Below are positions 32,956 to 40,758 of a stretch of DNA of 55,159 nucleotides, in pieces. Made by a program: the position numbers and the translations under genes. Location: NCBI GenBank assembly GCA_022730455.1, contig DZDI01000005.1, forward strand, positions 1 to 55,159, written 5' to 3'. The stretch's first letter is position 1. Each line of letters starts with the position of its first letter. The notes beneath the pieces were generated by a model. The model worked only from the letters and a program-made list of their open reading frames with translations. It made no database searches and was not told where the DNA came from. Origin of the DNA: Phycisphaera mikurensis. Lineage in GTDB: Bacteria; Planctomycetota; Phycisphaerae; WQYP01.

Positions 32956-33951
32956 ATGCATCGAATGAAATTACTGGCCATGGTATCTTTGCTGGGCGCG
33001 GTGGGCCTTATGGGCGGCTGTGCTTCGGTGAGCGTACACCCCGTAAGCGTGGCGGATGCCAGTAATCCAAGCGTGAACGGCATCCGATTTTACCAGTCAA
33101 CACCATATTTATTGGTGACGGAGATGCCGACGCCGCCTCATGTGATGTTTCCGCGCGGCCGGCTAGGAATGCATCCGCAGGGCCCGCGGATGGCCATGGG
33201 TGGACGAGGAATGCCGATGATGCATGGCCACCGGCCCGAAGCGATGCATGGCGGACCGCAACGCTGGAGACATGAGCCGCACGGTCGCATGGGTATGAGG
33301 CATCCGATGATGCGGATGACTGCGGCGCAGCGAATGATGATGTTGCAAATTATCTATTTGCCCGACTTCAACAAGCCTTACGTAGCAAATTTCAACAATG
33401 CATTTTCTCATAAGAAAAATTCCATCTTGCTTGCCAATGGGTGGGAATTCATGGGCCTGAATGTTAAAGGCCATATTACCGAGCCGCCACCTATCCGTGC
33501 CATTGATGCGGTGCCGATCGCTGGGCATCCGGGCCGACCGATGCGGGGTCAATGCCCGATGGGGCCAATGCGTGGGAACGGTCACAGGCTTGGTCCAATG
33601 CACCCGATGGGGGGAATGGGGCGTGGAATGATGCATGGCAAGCATGGTTTGCCCCATGGCGGCCACAAGATGTGTGCGAACCCCGGCATGATGGGTGGCA
33701 TGATGCACCGCCCTGCGATGCGGATCAATCGCTTGCACCGCATGATGATGGCTCGGCGTGCGGCCATGATGATGGGATTGGCGCCTGGCCTGTATCAGTT
33801 TATATACAGCCCCAAAACCGGCCAACTGATCGGACTCCGCCGGGTGCGTATCCTGCCTAGTGCTCTGTCACACCTACAAATTAGGATTGACGGTGGGCTA
33901 AGGGGTTGTGGGCGCGAAGCGAGGAGGATGGCGTATGGGAACATACATTGA
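32956..33951 (+). CDS. Met/His/Gly-rich lipoprotein, possible metal-binding protein; altered C-terminus
   Basis: About 331 residues, family not recognised. Seen: a lipoprotein signal with lipobox LMGGC (Cys22), a short conserved-looking domain (GIRFYQSTPYLLVTEMP), then Met/His/Gly-rich runs at about residues 62-130 and 190-270 rich in MM, MxxM, HG and MH pairs, separated by an ordinary segment (LQIIYLPDFNKPYVANFNNA, WEFMGLNVKGHITEP). After YQFIYSPKTGQLIGLRRVRI the frame enters dispersed repeat family 2 at 33859 and continues for about 30 foreign residues to the stop; the original end was probably there. Start ATG at 32956 with AAGGAG 9 bases upstream. Copper or other soft-metal binding at the envelope is an inference from composition only. 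The antisense ORF 33163-33825 is a shadow. Confidence 0.7.
   Translation: MHRMKLLAMVSLLGAVGLMGGCASVSVHPVSVADASNPSVNGIRFYQSTPYLLVTEMPTPPHVMFPRGRLGMHPQGPRMAMGGRGMPMMHGHRPEAMHGGPQRWRHEPHGRMGMRHPMMRMTAAQRMMMLQIIYLPDFNKPYVANFNNAFSHKKNSILLANGWEFMGLNVKGHITEPPPIRAIDAVPIAGHPGRPMRGQCPMGPMRGNGHRLGPMHPMGGMGRGMMHGKHGLPHGGHKMCANPGMMGGMMHRPAMRINRLHRMMMARRAAMMMGLAPGLYQFIYSPKTGQLIGLRRVRILPSALSHLQIRIDGGLRGCGREARRMAYGNIH
33859..33890 (+). repeat. Dispersed repeat family 2, copy B (inside a gene end)
   Basis: AGTGCTCTGTCACACC, CTACAAATTAGGATTGA. It lies in the 3' end of the Met/His-rich lipoprotein gene and changes its C-terminus. About 118 bases of further sequence, then TTGGCCGCAAAC, follow; copy A has the two ends joined. 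Confidence 0.65.
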
Positions 33952-34000
33952 CGACGAGCGACAAAGCCCACGGCCCGTTGGCCCCCGCCCCGCAGGGTTG

Positions 34001-34033
34001 GCCGCAAACGCCCTCTGCGTTTGGGGCTTTTTC
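34001..34033 (+). terminator. Probable intrinsic terminator
   Basis: CAAACGC (34005-34011), loop CCTCT, GCGTTTG (34017-34023), then GGGGC and a TTTTT tract. It would end transcription of the lipoprotein gene before rex. Confidence 0.5.
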
Positions 34034-34086
34034 TATAAAGCAGGCGAATATCCGATAAAAAATGGAGCGCCGCCTTAAAACGAATC

Positions 34087-34115
34087 TTGACCACAAGCGA
34101 CTCAGCACGTAAATT
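34087..34115 (+). promoter_or_regulatory. Probable promoter of rex
   Basis: -35 TTGACC (34087-34092, 5 of 6), 17-base spacer, -10 TAAATT (34110-34115, 4 of 6). No TTGTGAA-N6-TTCACAA Rex operator is visible near it. Confidence 0.45.
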
Positions 34116-34182
34116 ACGGAGAGAAGGAAGGCAAACGGCCACCTCCCCCAACACGATTTAGCACCTCGGAGCTTGACCAGAC

Positions 34183-34824
34183 ATGCAGGACATACCCGGT
34201 CCAGCCATATATCGGATCAGCTTTTATTTGCGTCAGCTTGAAACCTTGCAGCGTGCGAGCCACGAAACCGTCAGCAGCAAAGAGCTGGGCAAAGCACTGG
34301 GCTATAGCGATGCGCAGGTTCGGAAAGACTTAACCTATTTTGGACAATTTGGCCATCCGGGCGTGGGTTATCGGGTAGAAGAATTGATTCAGCGACTGAA
34401 GAAAATCCTCGGCACGGACCGCGTCTGGCCCGTGGTCTTAATTGGTGCGGGGAATTTAGGTCGAGCACTGATGAGTTATAAAGGGTTTTTGCGGAAGGGA
34501 TTTCAACTGGCGGCGGTGTTTGACGCCGATCCGGCCAAAGTCGGCCGCCGGTTCGGCGAATTAGAAATTTTGCCCATGGAGAAGCTTCAGGCGTGCGTCC
34601 ACGAATTGCAGGTGCGCATGGCGATCATTGCGGTGACGCCTGAGGCCGCGCAAAGTGTGGTTGACCTGCTGGCCGCTGCAGGTGTGCGCGGCGTATTGAA
34701 TTTTTCACCCACCAACCTGAAAACCCCGCCGGATGTCTACGTGCAAAGCGTCGATCTGGCCCTGCAATTAGAGCAGCTTTCTTTCCGGATGAGTATGGGT
34801 GCCGGGCCCCCGCTCGCCCCATAA
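34183..34824 (+). CDS. rex: Redox-sensing transcriptional repressor Rex
   Basis: A 213-residue Rex that senses the NADH/NAD+ ratio and represses respiratory or fermentative genes. Seen: N-terminal winged helix (YLRQLETLQRA, TVSSKELGKALGYSDAQVRK, DLTYFGQFGHPGVGY), the Rossmann domain with GAGNLGRALMSY and FDADPAKVG, the AIIAVTPEAAQSVVD strand, GVRGVLNFSPTNL and a C-terminal domain-swap helix (VDLALQLEQLSF). Full length. A strong promoter lies upstream; the Shine-Dalgarno (GGAG) is 11 bases from the ATG. It heads a long same-strand gene run and is followed by a Rieske protein, a fitting redox neighbour. Confidence 0.96.
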   Translation: MQDIPGPAIYRISFYLRQLETLQRASHETVSSKELGKALGYSDAQVRKDLTYFGQFGHPGVGYRVEELIQRLKKILGTDRVWPVVLIGAGNLGRALMSYKGFLRKGFQLAAVFDADPAKVGRRFGELEILPMEKLQACVHELQVRMAIIAVTPEAAQSVVDLLAAAGVRGVLNFSPTNLKTPPDVYVQSVDLALQLEQLSFRMSMGAGPPLAP

Positions 34825-34970
34825 TAATCACGTAGCCGGACGAGAATCGCGGCCGTACGGCGATTTGAAAAATTGAGCCGATAACACAGTCTGGCCGCCG
34901 GCACCTTGTCGCCAGAGTAATTTGGCGATTTAATCCCATGGCTGCGGATTAGCAGGCCGCAGCGTGTTGT

Positions 34971-35363
34971 GTGAATGTTGATGACGGCATGACGGAGTCG
35001 GATCGGTTGCAGGAGTATCGACGCTTAATATCGATGAGCGAATTAACGTCCGATGGCTTATTCCGGGGCATGTTGCATCAGCAGCCCTATCTCGTGACGA
35101 TCGTCAAAGGGGCTGTCGTGGTGGCGATGGATCGCTGTCCGCATGCGGATTTTCCCCTGAGCTCGGCGCGCCGCGATGGCGACTGCGTTGTGTGTCCGAT
35201 GCACAATGGCGTATTTGATTTAACAACTGGCGATTCGGTCGGCACGCGAAAATTTAACCCGCTCTGCAGGGTTGTGTCCCGTGTAACCGATGGTTATGTG
35301 GAGATTCTGGTGGACCCGGCCAGCAGTGAACCCGTCCGGTCGGCAACTGCCATCGAGGCGTGA
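34971..35363 (+). CDS. Rieske [2Fe-2S] ferredoxin-like protein
   Basis: A 130-residue soluble Rieske protein. The cluster motifs are C-P-H (DRCPHADFPLS) and C-x-x-H (VCPMHNGVFDL), with about 16 residues between them, in a small beta fold; VGTRKFNPLCRV and YVEILVD complete it. This is the NirD/biphenyl-ferredoxin type, an electron carrier or a small subunit; no partner oxygenase or nitrite reductase is in the window. Start GTG at 34971 (alternative ATG at 34989); neither has a clear Shine-Dalgarno. The stop is close to the ugd ribosome binding site. Function beyond electron transfer is not known. Confidence 0.85.
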   Translation: MNVDDGMTESDRLQEYRRLISMSELTSDGLFRGMLHQQPYLVTIVKGAVVVAMDRCPHADFPLSSARRDGDCVVCPMHNGVFDLTTGDSVGTRKFNPLCRVVSRVTDGYVEILVDPASSEPVRSATAIEA

Positions 35364-35416
35364 TCGCCCCTTGGAGGCGATGGCCAGGCGGTTTTGATCA
35401 AGAAGGAATACATACG

Positions 35417-36766
35417 ATGAATATTGCGGTGATCGGTTGTGGATACGTCGGTCTGGTGAGTGGTACCTGTCTGGCGGCGCTGGGGCATCAGGTAACCGGC
35501 GTAGATGTCAACACTCAGAGGGTAGCTGCTTTGCAGGCGGGGAAGGTCCCCATATACGAACCGGGTCTATCGGAAATGATTCTTCAGCAGACAGCGGCTA
35601 GGCGACTGACGTTTACAACTGATCTGCCGGCAGCGGTGCGCGAAGCTCAGGTCATTTTTGTGGCTGTGGGTACTCCACCATCGCCCAATGGCGGTTACGA
35701 CTTGAGTATGCTCTTCGGAGCGGTGGAAAAAATTATTCAATCGGCCCAAAGCAGCAAAACAATTGTCATCAAGAGCACGGTCCCACCGGGCACCGGTGAG
35801 AAAGTCGCACAGCTTGCCGCTCAATCCAACCATCGGCTGGAAGTGGTAAACAATCCTGAATTTTTGCGTGAAGGTACTGCAATTCGTGATTTTATGAATC
35901 CTGACCGAATTGTATTCGGGGCCAGCACAGCGGACGGTCTGGCCGTGCTGCGGGAAATATATCAACCGCTGATCGACAGGGGTTTTAATATTCTTTCGAT
36001 GGGCCGCGCCAGCGCGGAGTTATCCAAATTTGGAGCCAATGCGATGTTGGCCATGCGCATCAGTTTTATTAACGAGCTTTCGCGTCTGGCATCGGCCGTA
36101 GGCGCGGATATTGAAAGTGTCCGAATGGGGATCGGTTCGGACCCGCGGATCGGACCGGCGTTTTTGAAGGCCGGCATCGGTTACGGAGGCTCATGCTTCC
36201 CGAAGGATGTGGCGGCGCTGCTGCATCAGATGGAATCTCTGAAAATTGAACCGCATTTGCTGGCTGGCGTGGAAAAGGCGAATCAGCAGCAACGGCAGCA
36301 TTTTGTCGGGCGTGTGCTCGAGGCCGTCGCGGGCATCAAACAACCGGAAATTGCGCTCTGGGGATTGGCATTCAAGCCTGATACGGATGACATCCGTGAA
36401 TCTCCAGCGGTGGATATTGCCCGTCTACTTGCAACCGCCGGTTGCAAGGTGCGGGCTTTTGATCCTGAGGCGATGGACAATACACAACGCGTGCTGGGCA
36501 GCACGATAAGTTATACAACGGATATTATTTCAGCAACCACCGGCGCTGACGCTGTTGTGGTGGCGACCGACTGGCCAATATTCATCACCCAGAACTGGCA
36601 CACCATAAAGCAAGTGATGCGAGGCACGCATATATTCGATGGGCGCAACTGTCTGGCCAGCGGGAAGGTCGGTGCGGCTGGCTTGCATTATCATGCGGTA
36701 GGTCGCCCGCCCATCAGCCCCGGCGGAGGCCGCGAGGGCACGGTAGGTGTGGTGGTGGCGGGTTAG
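35417..36766 (+). CDS. ugd: UDP-glucose/UDP-sugar 6-dehydrogenase
   Basis: A 449-residue UGD that makes UDP-glucuronate (or a HexNAcA) with two NAD+ for exopolysaccharide or lipid sugar synthesis. Seen: Rossmann GCGYVGLVSGTCLAALGH, IYEPGLSEMI, FVAVGTPPSPNG, VIKSTVPPGTG, NPEFLREGTAIRDF, PDRIVFG, and the catalytic cysteine in GYGGSCFPKD near residue 260, then the C-terminal domain (LAFKPDTDDIRESPA, VVATDWP). Start ATG at 35417 with AAGGA 8 bases upstream; the ORF extends further back without family sequence. Followed by an epimerase/decarboxylase-type SDR, suggesting an activated-sugar pathway. Confidence 0.93.
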   Translation: MNIAVIGCGYVGLVSGTCLAALGHQVTGVDVNTQRVAALQAGKVPIYEPGLSEMILQQTAARRLTFTTDLPAAVREAQVIFVAVGTPPSPNGGYDLSMLFGAVEKIIQSAQSSKTIVIKSTVPPGTGEKVAQLAAQSNHRLEVVNNPEFLREGTAIRDFMNPDRIVFGASTADGLAVLREIYQPLIDRGFNILSMGRASAELSKFGANAMLAMRISFINELSRLASAVGADIESVRMGIGSDPRIGPAFLKAGIGYGGSCFPKDVAALLHQMESLKIEPHLLAGVEKANQQQRQHFVGRVLEAVAGIKQPEIALWGLAFKPDTDDIRESPAVDIARLLATAGCKVRAFDPEAMDNTQRVLGSTISYTTDIISATTGADAVVVATDWPIFITQNWHTIKQVMRGTHIFDGRNCLASGKVGAAGLHYHAVGRPPISPGGGREGTVGVVVAG

Positions 36767-36846
36767 CATGCCCGGATCGGCCGGGCCACGCGGGCCAATA
36801 CAGCCAGCAGGGAATTATTACCTGCAGACTGACGGAGACATCAATA

Positions 36847-37797
36847 ATGGATTATTACGCAGGCCAGCGTGTTCTGGTGACCGGTGGCGCCGGATTTATC
36901 GGATCTCACCTCGTACGCGGGTTACTTTCGGCAGGGGCTGTGGTACGGGTATTGGATAATTTTTACAGTTCTGGCCCCGTCAATCTCGCCGAGATACGGG
37001 ATCAGATTGACCTGGTCAGCGGCGACATCACGGATTCGGATGCCTGTCGGAGCGCCGCGGCCGGCGTCAAGATCATCTTTCATCTGGCGGCACGTGGTTC
37101 GGTGCCCGGATCGGTAGCCGACCCGGTTGGATATAACGCCGTGAATATCAACGGTACGTTAAATGTGCTTGAAGCAGCGCGGCACAACAGCGTAAAGAGA
37201 GTGGTTTATTCGGCCAGTTCAAGCGCCTACGGTGATACGAAGGAACTTCCCAAAAGGGAATCCATGGCAGCATCGCCCAAAAGCCCCTATGCAGTGGGCA
37301 AATACACCAGCGAACTCTACGCCGCGGTTTATTCATCGGTGTACCAGCTCTCGACGGTTTCGTTGCGGTATTTTAATGTGTTTGGGCCTCGGCAAAACCC
37401 GAGGAGTCAATACGCGGCGGTGATACCCGCGTTTGTAGCCGCCGGATTAGAGGGGCGAGCACCCGTCATTTACGGTGATGGCGGTCAGACGCGCGATTTT
37501 TGCCATGTGGATAATGTCGTTTACGCCAATATGCTTGCCGGCCAGTGCGCCAGGCCATTGGCAGGAGAAGTGGTTAATATTGCGTGCGGACAAAATATCA
37601 GCCTGTTGATGTTGCTGGAGAAGATCGGCAAATTACTGGGGAGAACCGTTACGGCGGAGCACCAACCCGAACGCGCGGGTGATGTACGCGATTCTCTGGC
37701 CGACATCTCACGGGCTAGGGAGGTCATTGGCTATCAGCCGAAGGTTTATTTTGATGAGGGCCTTAAACAAACTGTCGATTGGTATCGTAATAGTTGA
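36847..37797 (+). CDS. NAD-dependent UDP-sugar epimerase (SDR, WbpP/GalE-like)
   Basis: A 316-residue extended SDR. Seen: nucleotide loop VTGGAGFIGSHLVRGLL, LDNFYSSGPVNL, HLAARGSVPGSVADP, the SSSAYG serine, catalytic YAVGK, RYFNVFGPRQNP, and DFCHVDNVVYAN. The VPGSV/NPRSQYAAVIPAF pattern resembles WbpP-type UDP-HexNAc 4-epimerases, but GalE or UDP-glucuronate epimerase is equally possible. It acts on a nucleotide sugar in the cytoplasm. Start ATG at 36847 with ACGGAG upstream, 80 bases after ugd, so the two probably supply one modified sugar. Confidence 0.88.
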   Translation: MDYYAGQRVLVTGGAGFIGSHLVRGLLSAGAVVRVLDNFYSSGPVNLAEIRDQIDLVSGDITDSDACRSAAAGVKIIFHLAARGSVPGSVADPVGYNAVNINGTLNVLEAARHNSVKRVVYSASSSAYGDTKELPKRESMAASPKSPYAVGKYTSELYAAVYSSVYQLSTVSLRYFNVFGPRQNPRSQYAAVIPAFVAAGLEGRAPVIYGDGGQTRDFCHVDNVVYANMLAGQCARPLAGEVVNIACGQNISLLMLLEKIGKLLGRTVTAEHQPERAGDVRDSLADISRAREVIGYQPKVYFDEGLKQTVDWYRNS

Positions 37798-37849
37798 CTG
37801 GCACCGCTGCGGTCGGTGGATAAATTTGATTTTCAAGCCGGAGATGCGT

Positions 37850-38698
37850 GTGAAAGCAAGTCAGCGCTTTATTGCTAAACAGGCTAAATTTGTGGCCCAT
37901 TTGCCGTCGGCGGTGCTGGCGGCGTTCACACCTCAACATCCAGGGAGATTTATATTCCCTTTGGTAGCCGTGGCGGTATTGACGCTTGCGGGCTGTGTGG
38001 ACCTGACCAATCAACCCAATGACCCGGTGGTTCGCACGTTTCCACCCGCGACGCAACAGTCTTACCGAAATCCGGGGCATCTCTATGCCATGCGAGGTTT
38101 TCTGGGCATCTTCAGCACCGGCATGGACACGCTGTGCCGAAAGCTTAATCAGCGGCATATTTTACTTTCTGCGGCGGTCGCCGACGAAGCCGCGCATAGT
38201 TATCGAAGAAAATTGCTGCAGGCCTATCGGCAAGGCGACCTTACGGGGCCGCTGATCTTGGTAGGGCATTCATATGGCGCGGACGATCAAATCCGGACAG
38301 CACGCTATCTGGGGCGTCATAAGATTACGGTTACCCTGCTTTTGCTGCTGGATCCTGTGACACCACCGGCGATACCGGCAAACGTGCAGCGGTGTGTGGA
38401 TATTTACAAAAGCCAGCCATTGACAGACTGGCTGCCCTTTTTGAGAGGCGTTCCAGTATATGCGGCTGACCCACTGCTAACACGTCTTACCGACATCAAT
38501 CTGCGCTACGCCAAAGTTGATTTTAACACCGGCCCGGTGAATCACATGAATATCAGCGCCTTGCCGGGCGTGCAGAAAATGATGCTGCACTACATCGACA
38601 ACTCTCTCAAACGCTGGCAAGCCTGGGTGATGCCCCGCCGCAGCCATACCGCGTTAAAATGGCGGTCAGGTCAATATTGCGGCAGGGGAAAAGCTTGA
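37850..38698 (+). CDS. Alpha/beta-hydrolase lipoprotein
   Basis: About 282 residues. A basic N-terminus and hydrophobic segment end in the lipobox LAGC (FPLVAVAVLTLAGCVDL), so it is membrane-anchored outside the cytoplasm. The body is a compact alpha/beta hydrolase: the elbow LILVGHSYGADDQI gives G-H-S-Y-G with a nucleophile serine, LLLLDPVTPP could hold the acid, and VNHMNISALPGV the histidine. No lid or extra domain. Substrate unknown; an ester of lipid or sugar is likely. Start GTG at 37850 is 6 bases after GGAG; an ATG at 37844 is too close to it. It overlaps the methyltransferase gene. Confidence 0.7.
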   Translation: MKASQRFIAKQAKFVAHLPSAVLAAFTPQHPGRFIFPLVAVAVLTLAGCVDLTNQPNDPVVRTFPPATQQSYRNPGHLYAMRGFLGIFSTGMDTLCRKLNQRHILLSAAVADEAAHSYRRKLLQAYRQGDLTGPLILVGHSYGADDQIRTARYLGRHKITVTLLLLLDPVTPPAIPANVQRCVDIYKSQPLTDWLPFLRGVPVYAADPLLTRLTDINLRYAKVDFNTGPVNHMNISALPGVQKMMLHYIDNSLKRWQAWVMPRRSHTALKWRSGQYCGRGKA

Positions 38699-39327
38699 TT
38701 GCCCATCGCGTAGCGGAATTAGTGCTGGCCATTGAGATTGCGATTTATTGGGGAACGGTGCTTGTTAAAAGCTACCGGCTGTCGCGCAAAATCGGGCGAT
38801 ATCCGAATGTCATTCCTCGTGAAAAGACCGGCCGGCGGTTGCGGCTCCTATGGGCACCGACCGTATTGGTCTGGTGCGCCTTACCTTGGATTACCGCGTT
38901 CTGGCCCGCGCACCAGCGGCCTATGGTCATTGAATGTCTGGGCGAAGGCCGCGTTATCGGCGATATAGCGGCTTTTGCGGGTGCGGGTTTCGGACTGCTT
39001 GCGTTGTGGGCAACGTTTATCTGCTGGCGAAAAATGGGCCGGTCATGGCGGATCGGAATCGATCCAAATGAAAAAACCCAGCTTATTATCACCGGCCCTT
39101 ACCGCATGGTGCGCCATCCCATTTATGCCCTGTCTATTTTGTTGATGATCTGCAGTGTTGCGGTCGTCCCCAGTCCATTGATGATACTTGTCGCCGTGAT
39201 CCATATCTCCATGCTGCAGCTTGAAGCACGCCGTGAAGAACATTACCTTATCTCACTGCATGGTGCGGATTACCAAACCTATATGCGATCGGTCGGTCGA
39301 TTTATTCCATGGCGGCCAAACCAATGA
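38695..39327 (+). CDS. ICMT/PEMT-type integral membrane methyltransferase
   Basis: About 210 residues with three to five membrane helices and the isoprenylcysteine/phosphatidylethanolamine methyltransferase C-terminal signature: GPYRMVRHPIYALSILL followed by EARREEHYLISLHGADYQTY. It would methylate a lipid head group, isoprenoid thiol or other membrane substrate with SAM. Preferred start is TTG at 38695, after AGGGGAA and in a TTGA overlap with the previous stop; ATG at 38659 lies inside the hydrolase and lacks an RBS. The ATGA overlap at its 3' end couples the next gene. Confidence 0.78.
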   Translation: MIAHRVAELVLAIEIAIYWGTVLVKSYRLSRKIGRYPNVIPREKTGRRLRLLWAPTVLVWCALPWITAFWPAHQRPMVIECLGEGRVIGDIAAFAGAGFGLLALWATFICWRKMGRSWRIGIDPNEKTQLIITGPYRMVRHPIYALSILLMICSVAVVPSPLMILVAVIHISMLQLEARREEHYLISLHGADYQTYMRSVGRFIPWRPNQ

Positions 39328-40661
39328 TGGATGACGCTTCAAACCCGCGTTCTGAGGGCACAGGGGAAGATAGAGGCCTGAATTCTTTTCAAAAGTTGAT
39401 GCGATGCTGGACGACTCTGGCCCCCTATAACGCCCTTCAGGCGATTAAAATCAGCGGCATCGCCACCCGCGAACTTTGGCAGACGGCGGCGGACGAGACT
39501 TTAAAAATATTAATCGGCCAAAAACGGATTCCACCACTGCCGCCATTGGAACCCATTGAAGTGGCAGACGACGGAACGTCATGCATTGAAATAATTGTCC
39601 ACCAGATGAACAGGCCCTTCAGGGAAGGCGAGTGTCCCATTCGCCTGTGCCTGGTGCCCGATGGGGCCAGTTATCATCTGATTATGGTCTACGACCACTG
39701 GCTGGCCGACAGTTGGTCGATTCGTGAGTTAATGCGATGTATATATGGTCAGGCCCGGGATCATTCATTTACAACCGAATTGGCATCCGTAAAGGCTCCT
39801 GAACGCCGCAGCCGTTGGCTGGAGAGCGGGCGCCAATGTCTGTTGCAATACCTGCGGCATCGCCGTGCCGCCCGGCTTAATTTTGCTGACCCACTGGATT
39901 TCGGGACGGGCATGGTCATGCAAGTGCTGGGTGCCGATCTCATCGTGCGGTTGAAAGCGGCTGCAAAAATACGCGGGGTATCGGTGCATGATATTTTTGT
40001 CACGGTAATTGCCCAGTTAATGGGAGGCCTGTCGCAAAAAGGCCGTTATGGCCGCCGTCGATTCGGCCATGCACCGCGTGATCGGGTGGCAATTGGTTCG
40101 ATCGTCGATATCCGCAAATTGTTAATAAACCCGCCATCCCTGCAACCGGTTGGCCGATCGTCATCGGGTGAGACGTTGTATGACCGGCATTTTGGCGTAT
40201 CGCTGGGTTTTACGACGACCATGACACGTCGTCCCGAAAGTATGGCCACAGATGAGCTTTTGCGGCTGGTGCACAGTGAGCACGCGGCACAAAAGCGGCG
40301 TCTGTCGCCTGTGGCATCGCTGGCGGCCTTGGAAGTGACGCGTTTTTTCTGGAACCTGTATCGCGAAAAGCGCCATCATGCAATATTTTTTTCAAAAAAT
40401 CTTCCGCTGCAGGCCGGCATATCCAATGTAAATCTGACCGATCAATGGATGTGCCGCACGGACAGTGGTGATTTTAGAATTTTAGATTATTTTCGCGTGT
40501 CGCCCGTCGGGCCGCTGCTGCCTCTGGTCTGGGCCACCACCACCTTTAAGGATCGGCTGACGGTTTGCCTCACCTATCGGCAAACCGCGATAGCGGTGCA
40601 ACAAGCGACGCTTCTACTTCGCGATTTTGCTGATATGCTGGAGCGGTTCGTTTCATGTTGA
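39324..40661 (+). CDS. Condensation/acyltransferase-like protein with HxxxD motif
   Basis: About 445 residues. Seen: a NALQAIKISG-type opening, then YDHWLADSWSIREL at about residue 125, which matches H-x-x-x-D of the CoA-dependent acyltransferase/condensation superfamily in place of HHxxxDG, plus GVSVHDIFVTVIAQLMG-style helices and a late SNVNLTDQW strand. Such proteins acylate alcohols or amines (condensation domain, alcohol acetyltransferase, wax-ester or papA-like enzymes); the actual substrate is not readable. Start ATG at 39324 overlaps the methyltransferase TGA (ATGA). No signal peptide. Together with the hydrolase and the methyltransferase it may modify a lipid or glycolipid. Confidence 0.6.
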   Translation: MMDDASNPRSEGTGEDRGLNSFQKLMRCWTTLAPYNALQAIKISGIATRELWQTAADETLKILIGQKRIPPLPPLEPIEVADDGTSCIEIIVHQMNRPFREGECPIRLCLVPDGASYHLIMVYDHWLADSWSIRELMRCIYGQARDHSFTTELASVKAPERRSRWLESGRQCLLQYLRHRRAARLNFADPLDFGTGMVMQVLGADLIVRLKAAAKIRGVSVHDIFVTVIAQLMGGLSQKGRYGRRRFGHAPRDRVAIGSIVDIRKLLINPPSLQPVGRSSSGETLYDRHFGVSLGFTTTMTRRPESMATDELLRLVHSEHAAQKRRLSPVASLAALEVTRFFWNLYREKRHHAIFFSKNLPLQAGISNVNLTDQWMCRTDSGDFRILDYFRVSPVGPLLPLVWATTTFKDRLTVCLTYRQTAIAVQQATLLLRDFADMLERFVSC

Positions 40662-40758
40662 CAGGCGATGGGCCCAAGCCGCCTTGGTCGCCTCCCTGCC
40701 GGCAGGGACTATGAATATGAGCAGCCGGCAATAGTCCCGTGCGTGCGGAGCAATTAAG

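Noticed and set aside
33163-33825. A 220-residue His-rich minus-strand ORF
   Set aside because: It is the antisense of the Met-codon-rich lipoprotein gene (ATG reads as CAT, His, on the other strand), so the composition is an artefact.
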